Of a stretch of DNA of 64,000 nt, positions 56,847 through 64,000 are shown in pieces; position 1 is the first letter of the stretch; each line of letters opens with the position of its first letter. The notes below the pieces were generated by a model. The model ran no database searches. It was not told where the DNA came from and worked only from the letters and a program-made list of their open reading frames with translations. Source of the DNA: Marinobacter xestospongiae (lineage in GTDB: Bacteria > Pseudomonadota > Gammaproteobacteria > Pseudomonadales > Oleiphilaceae). The position numbers and the translations under genes are program-made. The stretch is taken from positions 124,001 to 188,000 of the forward strand of contig NZ_JAKZAK010000002.1 in NCBI RefSeq assembly GCF_023156385.1. The letters are read 5' to 3'.

Positions 56847-58802
56847 ATGGGTTGGTTAAACAATCTGCCGATTGCCATTAAGATCGCCATCGCCCCGGCC
56901 ATCTTTGCCGTCTTCCTGCTGATCCAGGAAACCTACGCCATTTTCAGCATCCAGCGCATCGAAGCCGCCATGGCCTCGGTGACCGAGGACCTGGCACCCG
57001 ACACCAATCACGCGGCTGACCTGATGGACTCCATGTACCGCTCCCGGATGGCGGTGATGGACTACCTGTCCGATCCATCCGAGGCAAAGGTCGACGCGTT
57101 CCGGCAATCCATTGCGTTGTGGGAAGAGCGCCTGGCGGTGGCCAGCCGCGAAATCAGCAACACCGCACGGGCAGCCAAGATCAAACGCATCGAAGCGCTG
57201 AAATCGGAATACCGGGATGTGTTCCTCAGCACCATCGTTCGCAACCAGGCGATGATCGAGGACGAAATCGAGAACAACCTCAGTGTCAATGGCCCGGCGG
57301 TGGAAGACGTGCTCAAGTTCCAGCAGGACAAGGCCCTCGCCGAGTACGACACTATGGCGGCGGTCGACATCAGCCAGACCATTCGCAACCTGCTGCTGGC
57401 GCGGGTATACGTAAACCGCTACCTGCGTGACAACAGCGAGCACAACGAGCAGTACTTCCGGGAAGACCTGGCCGCAACCATGGACCGGCTGCAGAAGCTG
57501 TCCCGGCACTACACCGACCTGACCGAAATCCTGCGACCGCAGATTGCCGCGTTTGAAAACTACATGGCCGGCACTGAGCGGGTGGTCAACGCCATCAAGG
57601 CCCGCAACGCCGGCAACCAGCGCCTGAACCTGATCGGACCGGAAGTGGCACAGCTGGCCACGGATCTGCGCGCCAGCCTGGTGGACTCCATGCAGGCCGC
57701 TACCGACAACGCCAACGAGGAAGTGGCGACCGTCACCACCAACGGCATCCTTCTGACGGTGATCGCCTTCGCTCTGAGCATTGCCGTGGCCTGGTTGGTG
57801 GTGGTGCGCCTGCGCAATGACGTCAGCCGCCTCAACGCCACCCTGGTCGACCTGGCCGACGGCGACGGTGACCTGACCGTACGCCTGCCCGCCGAAGGTC
57901 GCGACGAACTCAGCGACCTGTCCCGTAACTTCAACAAGTTCGCGGAAAAGATCCGTGTCACCATCAGCCAGGTTTCCCAGGCGGTGAGCCAGTTGGCAGA
58001 GTCGTCCCAGGCCCTGACCCAAACGTCCAACCAGGCCATGGAGGACGCCCGTCACCAGGAAAGCGAAGTTACCCAGGTGGCCTCCGCCGTGACCGAAATG
58101 GCTGCCAGTGCCAACGAAGTGGCGGAATCCGTCAACAGCACCGCGCAACAGGCCCGCTCCGCCGCCAACCAGACCCAGACCGGTCGCGGCCTGGTACAGG
58201 ATACCCGTACGGCAATGCAGGCCCTGGCCAGCGATATGGAAGCCAATGCCGGGCTGATCGAACAGCTCAACAACGAAAGCCAACAGGTCGGATCGGTACT
58301 GGAAGTGATTGGGGCCATCGCCGAACAGACCAACCTGCTGGCGCTCAATGCCGCCATCGAGGCCGCCCGGGCCGGCGAACAGGGCCGGGGCTTTGCGGTG
58401 GTTGCCGATGAGGTACGTCAGTTGGCCTCAAGAACCCAGGAGTCGACCAGCGAAATCCAGACCATTATCGAATCACTCCAGGGTAAGGCGGCTCAGGCGT
58501 CCCGCTCCATGGGCGACAGTCTGGACGGCGCCCGTCGTACCGCCAGCCAGGCGGAGGAAGCGGATCAGAGCCTGATGGCGATTGCTGATTCGGTCACCCG
58601 GATCGACGAGACCGCCGCGTCCATCGCCGCCGCAGCCGAGGAACAGGCCAGTGTGTCCCAGTCCATCGATGAGAACGTCAACCGGGTTCACCAGATCGTT
58701 GAACGCTCCACGGCCGGCATCAACACCACGGCAGTGGCTATTGGACAGCTCCACTCCCTGGGCAACGAACTGCAGACCCTGATGCGGCAGTTCCGGGTCT
58801 GA
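56847..58802 (+). CDS. methyl-accepting chemotaxis protein, HBM-type sensor
   Basis: ATG 56847 has CGGAG 6-10 bases upstream and gives 651 residues; an ATG at 56829 is also in frame. TM1 is at about 10-30, and then a long all-helical periplasmic region of about 260 residues has the size and pattern of the helical bimodular (HBM) sensor of McpS-like receptors. TM2 (about 298-318), HAMP and a signalling domain with [20 protein letters not shown] follow. HBM sensors often bind organic acids, which would suit its place beside the lactate genes, but that is inference. Confidence 0.9.
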   Translation: MGWLNNLPIAIKIAIAPAIFAVFLLIQETYAIFSIQRIEAAMASVTEDLAPDTNHAADLMDSMYRSRMAVMDYLSDPSEAKVDAFRQSIALWEERLAVASREISNTARAAKIKRIEALKSEYRDVFLSTIVRNQAMIEDEIENNLSVNGPAVEDVLKFQQDKALAEYDTMAAVDISQTIRNLLLARVYVNRYLRDNSEHNEQYFREDLAATMDRLQKLSRHYTDLTEILRPQIAAFENYMAGTERVVNAIKARNAGNQRLNLIGPEVAQLATDLRASLVDSMQAATDNANEEVATVTTNGILLTVIAFALSIAVAWLVVVRLRNDVSRLNATLVDLADGDGDLTVRLPAEGRDELSDLSRNFNKFAEKIRVTISQVSQAVSQLAESSQALTQTSNQAMEDARHQESEVTQVASAVTEMAASANEVAESVNSTAQQARSAANQTQTGRGLVQDTRTAMQALASDMEANAGLIEQLNNESQQVGSVLEVIGAIAEQTNLLALNAAIEAARAGEQGRGFAVVADEVRQLASRTQESTSEIQTIIESLQGKAAQASRSMGDSLDGARRTASQAEEADQSLMAIADSVTRIDETAASIAAAAEEQASVSQSIDENVNRVHQIVERSTAGINTTAVAIGQLHSLGNELQTLMRQFRV

Positions 58803-58818
58803 TCCCTCGTTTGCATGA

Positions 58819-58848
58819 CCGGGCTGGGCCGCAACGACACCAGCCCGG
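58819..58848. terminator. bidirectional terminator between two chemoreceptor genes
   Basis: A 9-bp stem CCGGGCTGG / CCAGCCCGG with a 12-base loop lies in the 51 bp between the convergent genes. Confidence 0.7.
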
Positions 58849-58853
58849 CCACC

Positions 58854-60500
58854 TCATTGCTCCAGTTTGAAGAACGCCACGCTCATCTGCAGCCGGTTGG
58901 AGATGCTTTCCAAATCCTGCCCGGTGGCGCGAAGGTTGTTGTTGAGCTCAACCGTCTGCTCCCCGGCCGAGGTGATCCGGTGGATGTTACGGTTGATCTC
59001 ATCTGCGACATGACTCTGCTCCTCCGCAGCACTGGCAATCTGGGCATTCAGGTCGGTGATCTCATTGACCGCCGACTGGATGCTGTCCAGCACCTCAATG
59101 GCAGTACGGGCACTTTTGCGGGTGTCGGCTGCACGGGTGTTGCTGTGCTCCATGGCATCGGAGACCCGGCCAACGCCTTCCTGGAGGTTCTCCACCATCG
59201 CCTGGATATCCCGGGTCGACTCGTTGGTGCGCTGGGCAAGGGAACGGACTTCATCAGACACCACGGCAAAGCCCCGGCCCTGTTCGCCGGCCCGGGCGGC
59301 CTCGATGGCGGCATTGAGTGCCAGCAGGTTGGTCTGCTCGGCAATGCCGTCAATCACTTCCACCACGCTGCCAATCTTCTGACTCTCGGACGCCAGCTGC
59401 TGGACAATGGTGACGCATTTCTCCACCTCTTCTGCCAGGGCCTCCAGCGAGCGGATGGTATCCCGAATGCGCAGTTGGCCGGTGTCCACTTCAGAGGACG
59501 CGCGGCTGGCCGCCTCACTGGCACTCTGGGCATTGTTGGCCACTTCGGCAACGGACGCCGTCATCTCGTTCATCGCCGCGGCCACCTGCTCAGTCTCGCT
59601 TTGCTGCTGGTTCGCAGCCTGGGCGCTGTCCTGGGTTTTCTGAACCAGCTGACGGGAGGTCTCGCGAATGGCGCTGACACTGCTCATCACCCCGCTGACC
59701 GCGTCCCGTAACTTGCGAATCATGCTACGCACCCGACCGAGGACACTGTTGGGTCTGAGATCGGCCGCCTCGTGTTCCAGCAGATGGCCCTCGGCAACTT
59801 CACCCACCACGTCATTGACCTGGCGCGGGTCCCCCCCCAACCGGCCATACAGCGCCTTGAGGATGAAGTAGGTCAGCACCACGCTCACCAGCAAGCCAAT
59901 GCCAATCACCAGACCGATCACCCGGCCGATGGTGGCCTTCAGCTCCAGGGAGTTTTCATACTCCCGCTCTGCCACCCGCAACTGCAGCTCGATCAGCTGG
60001 GAGATCTTGTCACTGATGGGATCGATGGATTGATAGAGCGGCCCGTCAATGTCATCCAGTTGACCGGCACGGTTGCCCGACAACGCGGTCAGTTTCTGAA
60101 CGGAGCGGTCGATCTCCTGATTGGCCGGCTGGAACAGGGTTTCCGCCTGATTCACCAGGCTCTGCTCCTGGGGCGTCAGGGTGGTGGCCAGGTATTGCTC
60201 CCAACGCTCATGAATGGACTGCTGGGCCTCCATGATCTGGTCTCTGGCGGAATCCACCGAGATCAGACCGGAGTTGGCCTTGTTGATGGCATCGACAATG
60301 CGGACAGCGTATTTGTCGGAAATGACCTTCAGGTCCCGCAGGGGCACCACCCGATCCTGATAGATGGTATGGATGACCTGATTGGTTTTCTGCAGACCCC
60401 AGGTGGACACACCACTGAGGACCAGCAACAGCAACATCGGTACAGCAACTGCGAGAATCAGCTGGGCACGGACACTCAGCGCATCGAGCAACTTCGACAT
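58854..60500 (-). CDS. methyl-accepting chemotaxis protein, 4HB-type sensor
   Basis: The 548-residue receptor has TM1 (about 13-33), a four-helix-bundle sensor (about 37-190), TM2 (about 192-213), a HAMP region with [19 protein letters not shown] and a signalling domain with [20 protein letters not shown]. The sensor shares many positions with the receptor at 20743-22383 ([36 protein letters not shown]), so the two likely sense related ligands. GGGAGGG lies 4 bases before the ATG. Confidence 0.93.
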   Translation of the reverse strand: MSKLLDALSVRAQLILAVAVPMLLLLVLSGVSTWGLQKTNQVIHTIYQDRVVPLRDLKVISDKYAVRIVDAINKANSGLISVDSARDQIMEAQQSIHERWEQYLATTLTPQEQSLVNQAETLFQPANQEIDRSVQKLTALSGNRAGQLDDIDGPLYQSIDPISDKISQLIELQLRVAEREYENSLELKATIGRVIGLVIGIGLLVSVVLTYFILKALYGRLGGDPRQVNDVVGEVAEGHLLEHEAADLRPNSVLGRVRSMIRKLRDAVSGVMSSVSAIRETSRQLVQKTQDSAQAANQQQSETEQVAAAMNEMTASVAEVANNAQSASEAASRASSEVDTGQLRIRDTIRSLEALAEEVEKCVTIVQQLASESQKIGSVVEVIDGIAEQTNLLALNAAIEAARAGEQGRGFAVVSDEVRSLAQRTNESTRDIQAMVENLQEGVGRVSDAMEHSNTRAADTRKSARTAIEVLDSIQSAVNEITDLNAQIASAAEEQSHVADEINRNIHRITSAGEQTVELNNNLRATGQDLESISNRLQMSVAFFKLEQ

Positions 60501-60999
60501 ACACCCTCCCTAAGCAGCCTTGACGGCAGGCCATGGAGGAACGGCCACGTACTGGTTTCGCGGTGTATCGAAGTCCGACCTTGCCCGTGCCGGGCGATCT
60601 TCCCGCAAAGGAGTGGAAGCCCGTTCGGCGTGGAACAGAATACGGATCGGGAAATCGGGCCAAGCGTGCCAGTGCCCAATCCCGGCCAGAGATGACCGGG
60701 GTCCTCCATGACAATGCGAGTCAGAGGCGATCCAATGCCTTCCAGAGCAACTGGGACAACGTTATCCAGCCTGGTGAAAGGCAGGTTCAACGCAGATTCA
60801 GTTCAAACACATCGAACTGGATGTCAACGGCCCCAGAGCAACCCCTGAAGGCCTCAAAGGACAAGCCTGCGAGGCGCTTCAGGCGTTGTTCTGAAGCCCC
60901 TTAAATGTAGTCAGTTCACACAGGTCCCGCAAATGACAGGGACGCTTTCCACGTCAACAAATGTAAAACATTCTCATCTATGTCGAGATAGCACCAGAC
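60501..60999. other. about 500-bp intergenic region
   Basis: This region lies between the chemoreceptor start and the end of the MipA-like gene, both on the minus strand. Plus-strand frames of up to 123 codons exist here but lack protein-like features and family resemblance. I see no RNA gene or strong hairpin. It should hold the chemoreceptor promoter. Confidence 0.4.
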
Positions 61000-61788
61000 T
61001 CAGGGACGATAGGTCAAAAACAGCATGAACCTGCCGAGACCATCCTGCCCAACCAGCGGGCTGTCACTGACGGTTTCGTCCAGCCACTCGTAATGGGCAT
61101 GAGCACTGAGGGCCCACTGCTGATTGAACGGGTAGATCACCTGCATGGACGCCACGTAGTTCAGGGCGTCATCGGGAAGGTAGGGGTAGCGGCCGACGGA
61201 ACGGTCGATGTTGTCGCCTTCGATGCCATAGAGGTAGCGACTGTATTCACGGTCCTTCCAGACCACACCACCGCCCAACCGCACCTGGAAGCCTTTGCCC
61301 CCCTGGTACACCGGGTGCAGGTAACTGATTTCGCCGCTGGTGCCGCCGGACTGATCGGTCACATCCTGACGCAACCGCACCACCAGATCCTGCCAGCGCA
61401 GATCCAGGCGGGCAACGCCCTCGCCATCGGGAGAGTCATAACCCTCAAACACCGGGTCGTCGGAAAGATCGTCGTCGGAGTAGAACAGGCTCTCATAGAC
61501 CTCATCGCGGTAGTCCAGGCCAATGCCGACATCCACCGGCCACTCGGCGGGGGTCAGTCGATACTGGAACAGGCCGTACTGCACACCGAGGCGCCAGCGG
61601 CCATATTCGGCGCGGACATACGGCAGCGACTGATGCTGGGTTGGCATGCCCTTCCAGGGCGGGTCCATAACCAGTACACCGCCGCCAAATTCAAGGTTCC
61701 AGTCATCCGCCCGGGCCCACTCGGGGAGCGTCAGGCTGAGCGCCAGAACCAGCGTCGTGATCGATAACAGGGGGTGATTGGGCTTCAT
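61000..61788 (-). CDS. MipA/OmpV-family outer-membrane protein
   Basis: The 262-residue protein has a signal peptide (1-27, EWARA) and a beta-barrel pattern of alternating residues with the family features FGGGVLVMDPPWKG, SLPYVRAEYGRWRLG, GIGLDYRD and a C-terminal LGRFMLFLTYRP ending in an aromatic-Arg-Pro strand. MipA scaffolds a murein synthase complex in E. coli; OmpV-type proteins are porin-like. A TGACATTTG motif lies 67 bp before its ATG and two more serve the neighbouring genes, so the two-component system next door probably controls it. Confidence 0.85.
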   Translation of the reverse strand: MKPNHPLLSITTLVLALSLTLPEWARADDWNLEFGGGVLVMDPPWKGMPTQHQSLPYVRAEYGRWRLGVQYGLFQYRLTPAEWPVDVGIGLDYRDEVYESLFYSDDDLSDDPVFEGYDSPDGEGVARLDLRWQDLVVRLRQDVTDQSGGTSGEISYLHPVYQGGKGFQVRLGGGVVWKDREYSRYLYGIEGDNIDRSVGRYPYLPDDALNYVASMQVIYPFNQQWALSAHAHYEWLDETVSDSPLVGQDGLGRFMLFLTYRP

Positions 61789-61854
61789 AACAGATCTGCC
61801 TTGGCTGAGTACGGGAATCTCAGGCTATCTCCCGGCCAGCCGGGCGGCATGTAC

Positions 61855-61863
61855 CAAATGTCA
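61855..61863 (-). promoter_or_regulatory. TGACATTTG motif, mipA side
   Basis: On the minus strand TGACATTTGGTACATGCC starts at 61863, and its core ends 67 bp before the mipA-like ATG. A near-identical copy lies exactly 240 bp away. Confidence 0.55.
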
Positions 61864-62028
61864 TGGCCTGCCGCGACAGGGCATCGGCCAGGTCCAACTG
61901 CTCTCCGCGCCCACCAGGCCACCGCGATAGAAACTGGCGCACGGACCCGCCGGCCAGTCCGCCAGATGCCAGGCCATCAGCACGAGCAGCAGTCCAAGCG
62001 GCAGCAACAGCACAGCGGAACGACGCAC
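61861..62028 (-). CDS. probable 55-residue small membrane protein
   Basis: GTG 62028 is preceded by CGGGAG with 6 bases between, a strong ribosome binding site. The product begins MRRSAVLLLPLGLLLVLMAW, one membrane helix (about 5-21), followed by a short outside part with two cysteines and several tryptophans (DWPAGPCASFYRGG, WTWPMPCRG). I recognise no family. It lies upstream of the MipA-like gene in the same direction. A TGACATTTG motif stands 67 bp before this start, the same spacing as at the mipA-like gene, which supports that it is a real unit. Confidence 0.5.
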   Translation of the reverse strand: MRRSAVLLLPLGLLLVLMAWHLADWPAGPCASFYRGGLVGAESSWTWPMPCRGRP

Positions 62029-62094
62029 GACAGACTCCCGGAAGAGTGGAATGATCCTGAAGTCTGGAGCCGTCGGTGGTCTGCGGGCATGTAT

Positions 62095-62103
62095 CAAATG
62101 TCA
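62095..62103 (-). promoter_or_regulatory. TGACATTTG motif, small-protein side
   Basis: TGACATTTGATACATGCC on the minus strand differs from the mipA-side copy at one position in 18 and ends 67 bp before the GTG of the small membrane protein. Confidence 0.55.
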
Positions 62104-62131
62104 CGGCCGAACGGCGGCGACGTTCGGGGGA

Positions 62132-62140
62132 TGACATTTG
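62132..62140 (+). promoter_or_regulatory. TGACATTTG motif, kinase side
   Basis: TGACATTTG appears in the opposite orientation here, 42 bp before the histidine-kinase ATG, pointing to that gene. Only the 9-bp core is shared with the other two copies. Confidence 0.5.
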
Positions 62141-62181
62141 TTCTATTTGGGTTCAGCCCCGGCCATGGAATAATGCCCACC

Positions 62182-63318
62182 ATGACGTCATTACCCGCTA
62201 CCCGTGCCCAACTGGTGGAGCTGTCACTGGGTCTGCTGACCTGGGGCACGATCACCCTGATCGCTCTGCACTTCTGGCACCAGAACGATCCCAACCTGCC
62301 GGCGCGGGTTGAGTTCAATCCCTCAACCCTGGTGGCGGTGGTGGCACTGTTCATCACCAACTTCGCGGGTTTCTGCTGGCGCCTGATGTCCCGACACCGG
62401 CCGCAGTGGGGGCTGGTGATCCAGGGCGCCTCTCTGTTGGTGCTGATATCACTGTTCCCCAGCGCGATGATCATGATTCTCGGCATCATGCTGGTGGGCC
62501 ACCTGGGGGAATACCTGCGCCCCGCCGGTTGCCTGATGATCGCCCTGCTGCTGCCACTGCTGTACTACGTGCAGGCCAGTGAGCAATACGCCTGGATCAA
62601 CGCTTCCATGCTGGGAATGTTCAACCTGTTTGCACTGCTGATCTCCAGCCGTCTGGTCAACGAACGCCGGGCCCGGGAAGCCAGCGCCCACCTGCTGCGG
62701 GAGCTTCGGGCCACCCAGACGCTGCTGTTCGCCACCGCCCAGCGGGACGAGCGCCTGCGCATCGCGCGAGACCTACACGACGTGCTCGGCCATCACCTGA
62801 CGGCGCTCAGCATCCAGCTGGAAGTTGCCAACCAGCTCGGCAGCGACCCGGCCCTGCCCCACATCCAGAAAGCTCGCGACATCTCCCGCCTGCTGCTCAG
62901 CGATGTCCGGGAGGCGGTGTCCGACATTCGCCAGAGCAATGAGCTGGACATGGCCCAGGCGCTGAAGGCCCTGGTGCAGGACCTGAAACACCTTCAGGTC
63001 ACCCTCAACCTGGAACCGGGGCTCAACATCCATAACGCCCGCGTCGCGGAGGCGCTGTTTCGCACTGCCCAGGAGGCGCTCACCAACAGCATTCGCCATG
63101 GCCGTGCCAGCCGCTGCACCCTGGACCTGACACGGGACGATCAAGACCGGATTCGCCTGGTGATGTCAGACAACGGCCACGCGCGCGCGCCCATCGTCCC
63201 AGGCAATGGCCTCACCGGGATGCGGGAACGGATTGAGCATCTGGACGGAACGCTGCAACTGAAGGCCGGTGCGGCGGGCTTTACCATTGACACAACCCTG
63301 CCGGACCCTGCCCCATGA
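62182..63318 (+). CDS. NarL-type sensor histidine kinase
   Basis: ATG 62182 gives 378 residues (an ATG three codons earlier is possible). Four or five membrane helices with very short loops (about 13-155) lead to a HisKA_3 dimerisation domain with the phospho-His199 in ARDLHDVLGHHL, then an ATPase domain with AQEALTNSIRHG (N box) and NGLTGMRERI (G box). There is no separate sensor domain, so it probably senses within the membrane, as DesK does. Its stop overlaps the response-regulator start by 4 bp. Confidence 0.92.
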   Translation: MTSLPATRAQLVELSLGLLTWGTITLIALHFWHQNDPNLPARVEFNPSTLVAVVALFITNFAGFCWRLMSRHRPQWGLVIQGASLLVLISLFPSAMIMILGIMLVGHLGEYLRPAGCLMIALLLPLLYYVQASEQYAWINASMLGMFNLFALLISSRLVNERRAREASAHLLRELRATQTLLFATAQRDERLRIARDLHDVLGHHLTALSIQLEVANQLGSDPALPHIQKARDISRLLLSDVREAVSDIRQSNELDMAQALKALVQDLKHLQVTLNLEPGLNIHNARVAEALFRTAQEALTNSIRHGRASRCTLDLTRDDQDRIRLVMSDNGHARAPIVPGNGLTGMRERIEHLDGTLQLKAGAAGFTIDTTLPDPAP

Positions 63319-63953
63319 CCATTCGTGTTGCCCTGGTGGACGACCAGAACCTGATTCGGGAAGGCATCAAGAGCCTGTTGCAGATCAGCCCCGGAATTGA
63401 AGTGGTGGCCGAAGCCGACGATGGCGATGGTGTAATTGGACTGATCCACCAGCACCGCCCCCAGGTGATTCTGCTGGATTTGCGCATGCCCCGGGTTTCG
63501 GGACTGGAGGTGTTACAACAGCTCAAGGATGAAGGTCTTGAAACGCCGGTGCTGGTACTGACCACCTTTGATGATCACGATCTGGTGCTGGACTGCATCC
63601 GCCTCGGTGCCAAGGGCTACCTCCGCAAGGACGTCAGCTTCGAGGCCCTTACCAGCGCCATTGCCAGCCTCGCCAATGGCGACTCCTGGTTGCAGCCCGC
63701 AGTCACCTACCGGGTGGAACAGGGCAAACCCGAACTGGATTTCGACGACGGCCTGCCCAGCGAACCGCTGTCCAGCGTCGAGCGCCAGGTGCTCAGGCTG
63801 GTGGCCGCCGGCTATTCCAACCACGAAATAGCCGACGCTCTGTGCAAATCCGTCGGCACCATCCGCAACCAGGTCTCATCGGTCCTCGCCAAACTCAACG
63901 TTCGTGACCGTACCCGGGCGGTGCTGAAGGCGCTGGATCAGGGGTTGATCTGA
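63315..63953 (+). CDS. NarL/LuxR-type response regulator
   Basis: The 212-residue protein has a receiver domain (phospho-acceptor Asp55 in VILLDLRMP, Lys in KGYLRKD) and a LuxR-type HTH (LSSVERQVLRLVAAGYSNHEIADALCKSVGTI). It is the partner of the kinase, in a two-gene operon. Likely sites for it are the three TGACATTTG motifs in front of the kinase, small membrane protein and mipA-like genes; that link is inference. Confidence 0.93.
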   Translation: MTIRVALVDDQNLIREGIKSLLQISPGIEVVAEADDGDGVIGLIHQHRPQVILLDLRMPRVSGLEVLQQLKDEGLETPVLVLTTFDDHDLVLDCIRLGAKGYLRKDVSFEALTSAIASLANGDSWLQPAVTYRVEQGKPELDFDDGLPSEPLSSVERQVLRLVAAGYSNHEIADALCKSVGTIRNQVSSVLAKLNVRDRTRAVLKALDQGLI

Positions 63954-64000
63954 GGCTACTGGTTCTTTACCAGCCGAATTCTCAGGGGCTTGCTCCGCTG

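Noticed and set aside
56856..58283. A 475-codon minus-strand frame opposite a chemoreceptor gene
   Set aside because: It is a Gly/Val/His-rich mirror of coding sequence with no start signal or family.
60533..60904. A 123-codon plus-strand frame in the gap before the MipA-like gene
   Set aside because: It is Arg/Pro/Ser-rich with no domain, poor start context and no matching neighbour.
61820..62137. A 105-codon minus-strand frame overlapping the small membrane protein
   Set aside because: It contains both TGACATTTG motifs as translated repeats, spans two promoters, and is less protein-like than the 55-residue frame.
63954..64000. Possible start of another gene at the right edge
   Set aside because: Only 47 bases remain, with no readable start or stop to support a feature.

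Overview
The window reads as a chromosomal stretch of a high-GC, aerobic, motile gammaproteobacterium, most likely a marine, Marinobacter-like organism. The guess rests on gene content: two DUF6160-type envelope proteins, a Pseudomonas-type lipase with its foldase, a MexAB/AcrAB-OprM-type pump, four chemoreceptors, LldP/LutABC lactate use, and operators of the gammaproteobacterial LexA, Fur, AcrR and PdhR/LldR types. I see no rRNA, tRNA, CRISPR array, phage or plasmid genes. The genus is inference.

Layout. 0-5 kb: a DUF6160-like envelope protein, a choice-of-anchor D (ASH-repeat) exported protein, an AraC/OruR-type regulator and a small Met/His-rich secreted protein. 5-13.3 kb: an FMN-binding glutamate-synthase-like protein, then a complete RND pump operon (acrA-acrB-outer membrane factor) divergent from its TetR repressor, with an AcrR-type operator between them. 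13.4-17.8 kb: a VOC protein, a DUF1499 lipoprotein, lipA-lifO, a 266-bp MITE-like element with 24-bp perfect terminal inverted repeats, and an unrecognised protein with an internal duplication. 17.9-22.4 kb: LexA-controlled yebG, a DUF2721 protein, an animal-type haem peroxidase and a chemoreceptor. 22.6-26.6 kb: a Fur-boxed ABM/haem-oxygenase-like gene and a three-gene VOC / Old Yellow Enzyme / zinc-type dehydrogenase operon divergent from a LysR gene. 26.7-36.9 kb: phoD with a Pho-box-like promoter, lrgA-lrgB, an unknown periplasmic protein, a second DUF6160-like protein, a diguanylate cyclase frameshifted near its end, two DMT/LysR-type modules, an AbiTii-like candidate defence protein and a DUF2798 protein. 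37-44 kb: orphan trpB, a 5'-nucleotidase lipoprotein, a chemoreceptor, rsgA and an Lrp regulator. 44.5-50.7 kb: a nucleoside-recognition-domain membrane protein, a metallo-beta-lactamase/beta-CASP RNase-like protein, a MerR-controlled SDR, a DUF2244 protein, a DMT exporter and a cytochrome b561. 50.8-56.6 kb: lldP and lutABC facing an LldR-type FadR-family regulator, with two matching operators between. 56.8-60.5 kb: two convergent chemoreceptors. 61-64 kb: MipA/OmpV protein, a probable 55-residue membrane protein, and a NarL-type two-component system. Repeated TGACATTTG motifs precede all three of these transcription units.

The most notable points are the MITE-like element, the AbiTii-like gene, the frameshifted diguanylate cyclase, the shared motif around the MipA/small-protein/two-component cluster, and the duplicated-domain unknown protein. 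Several operators can be read directly and tie regulators to targets.
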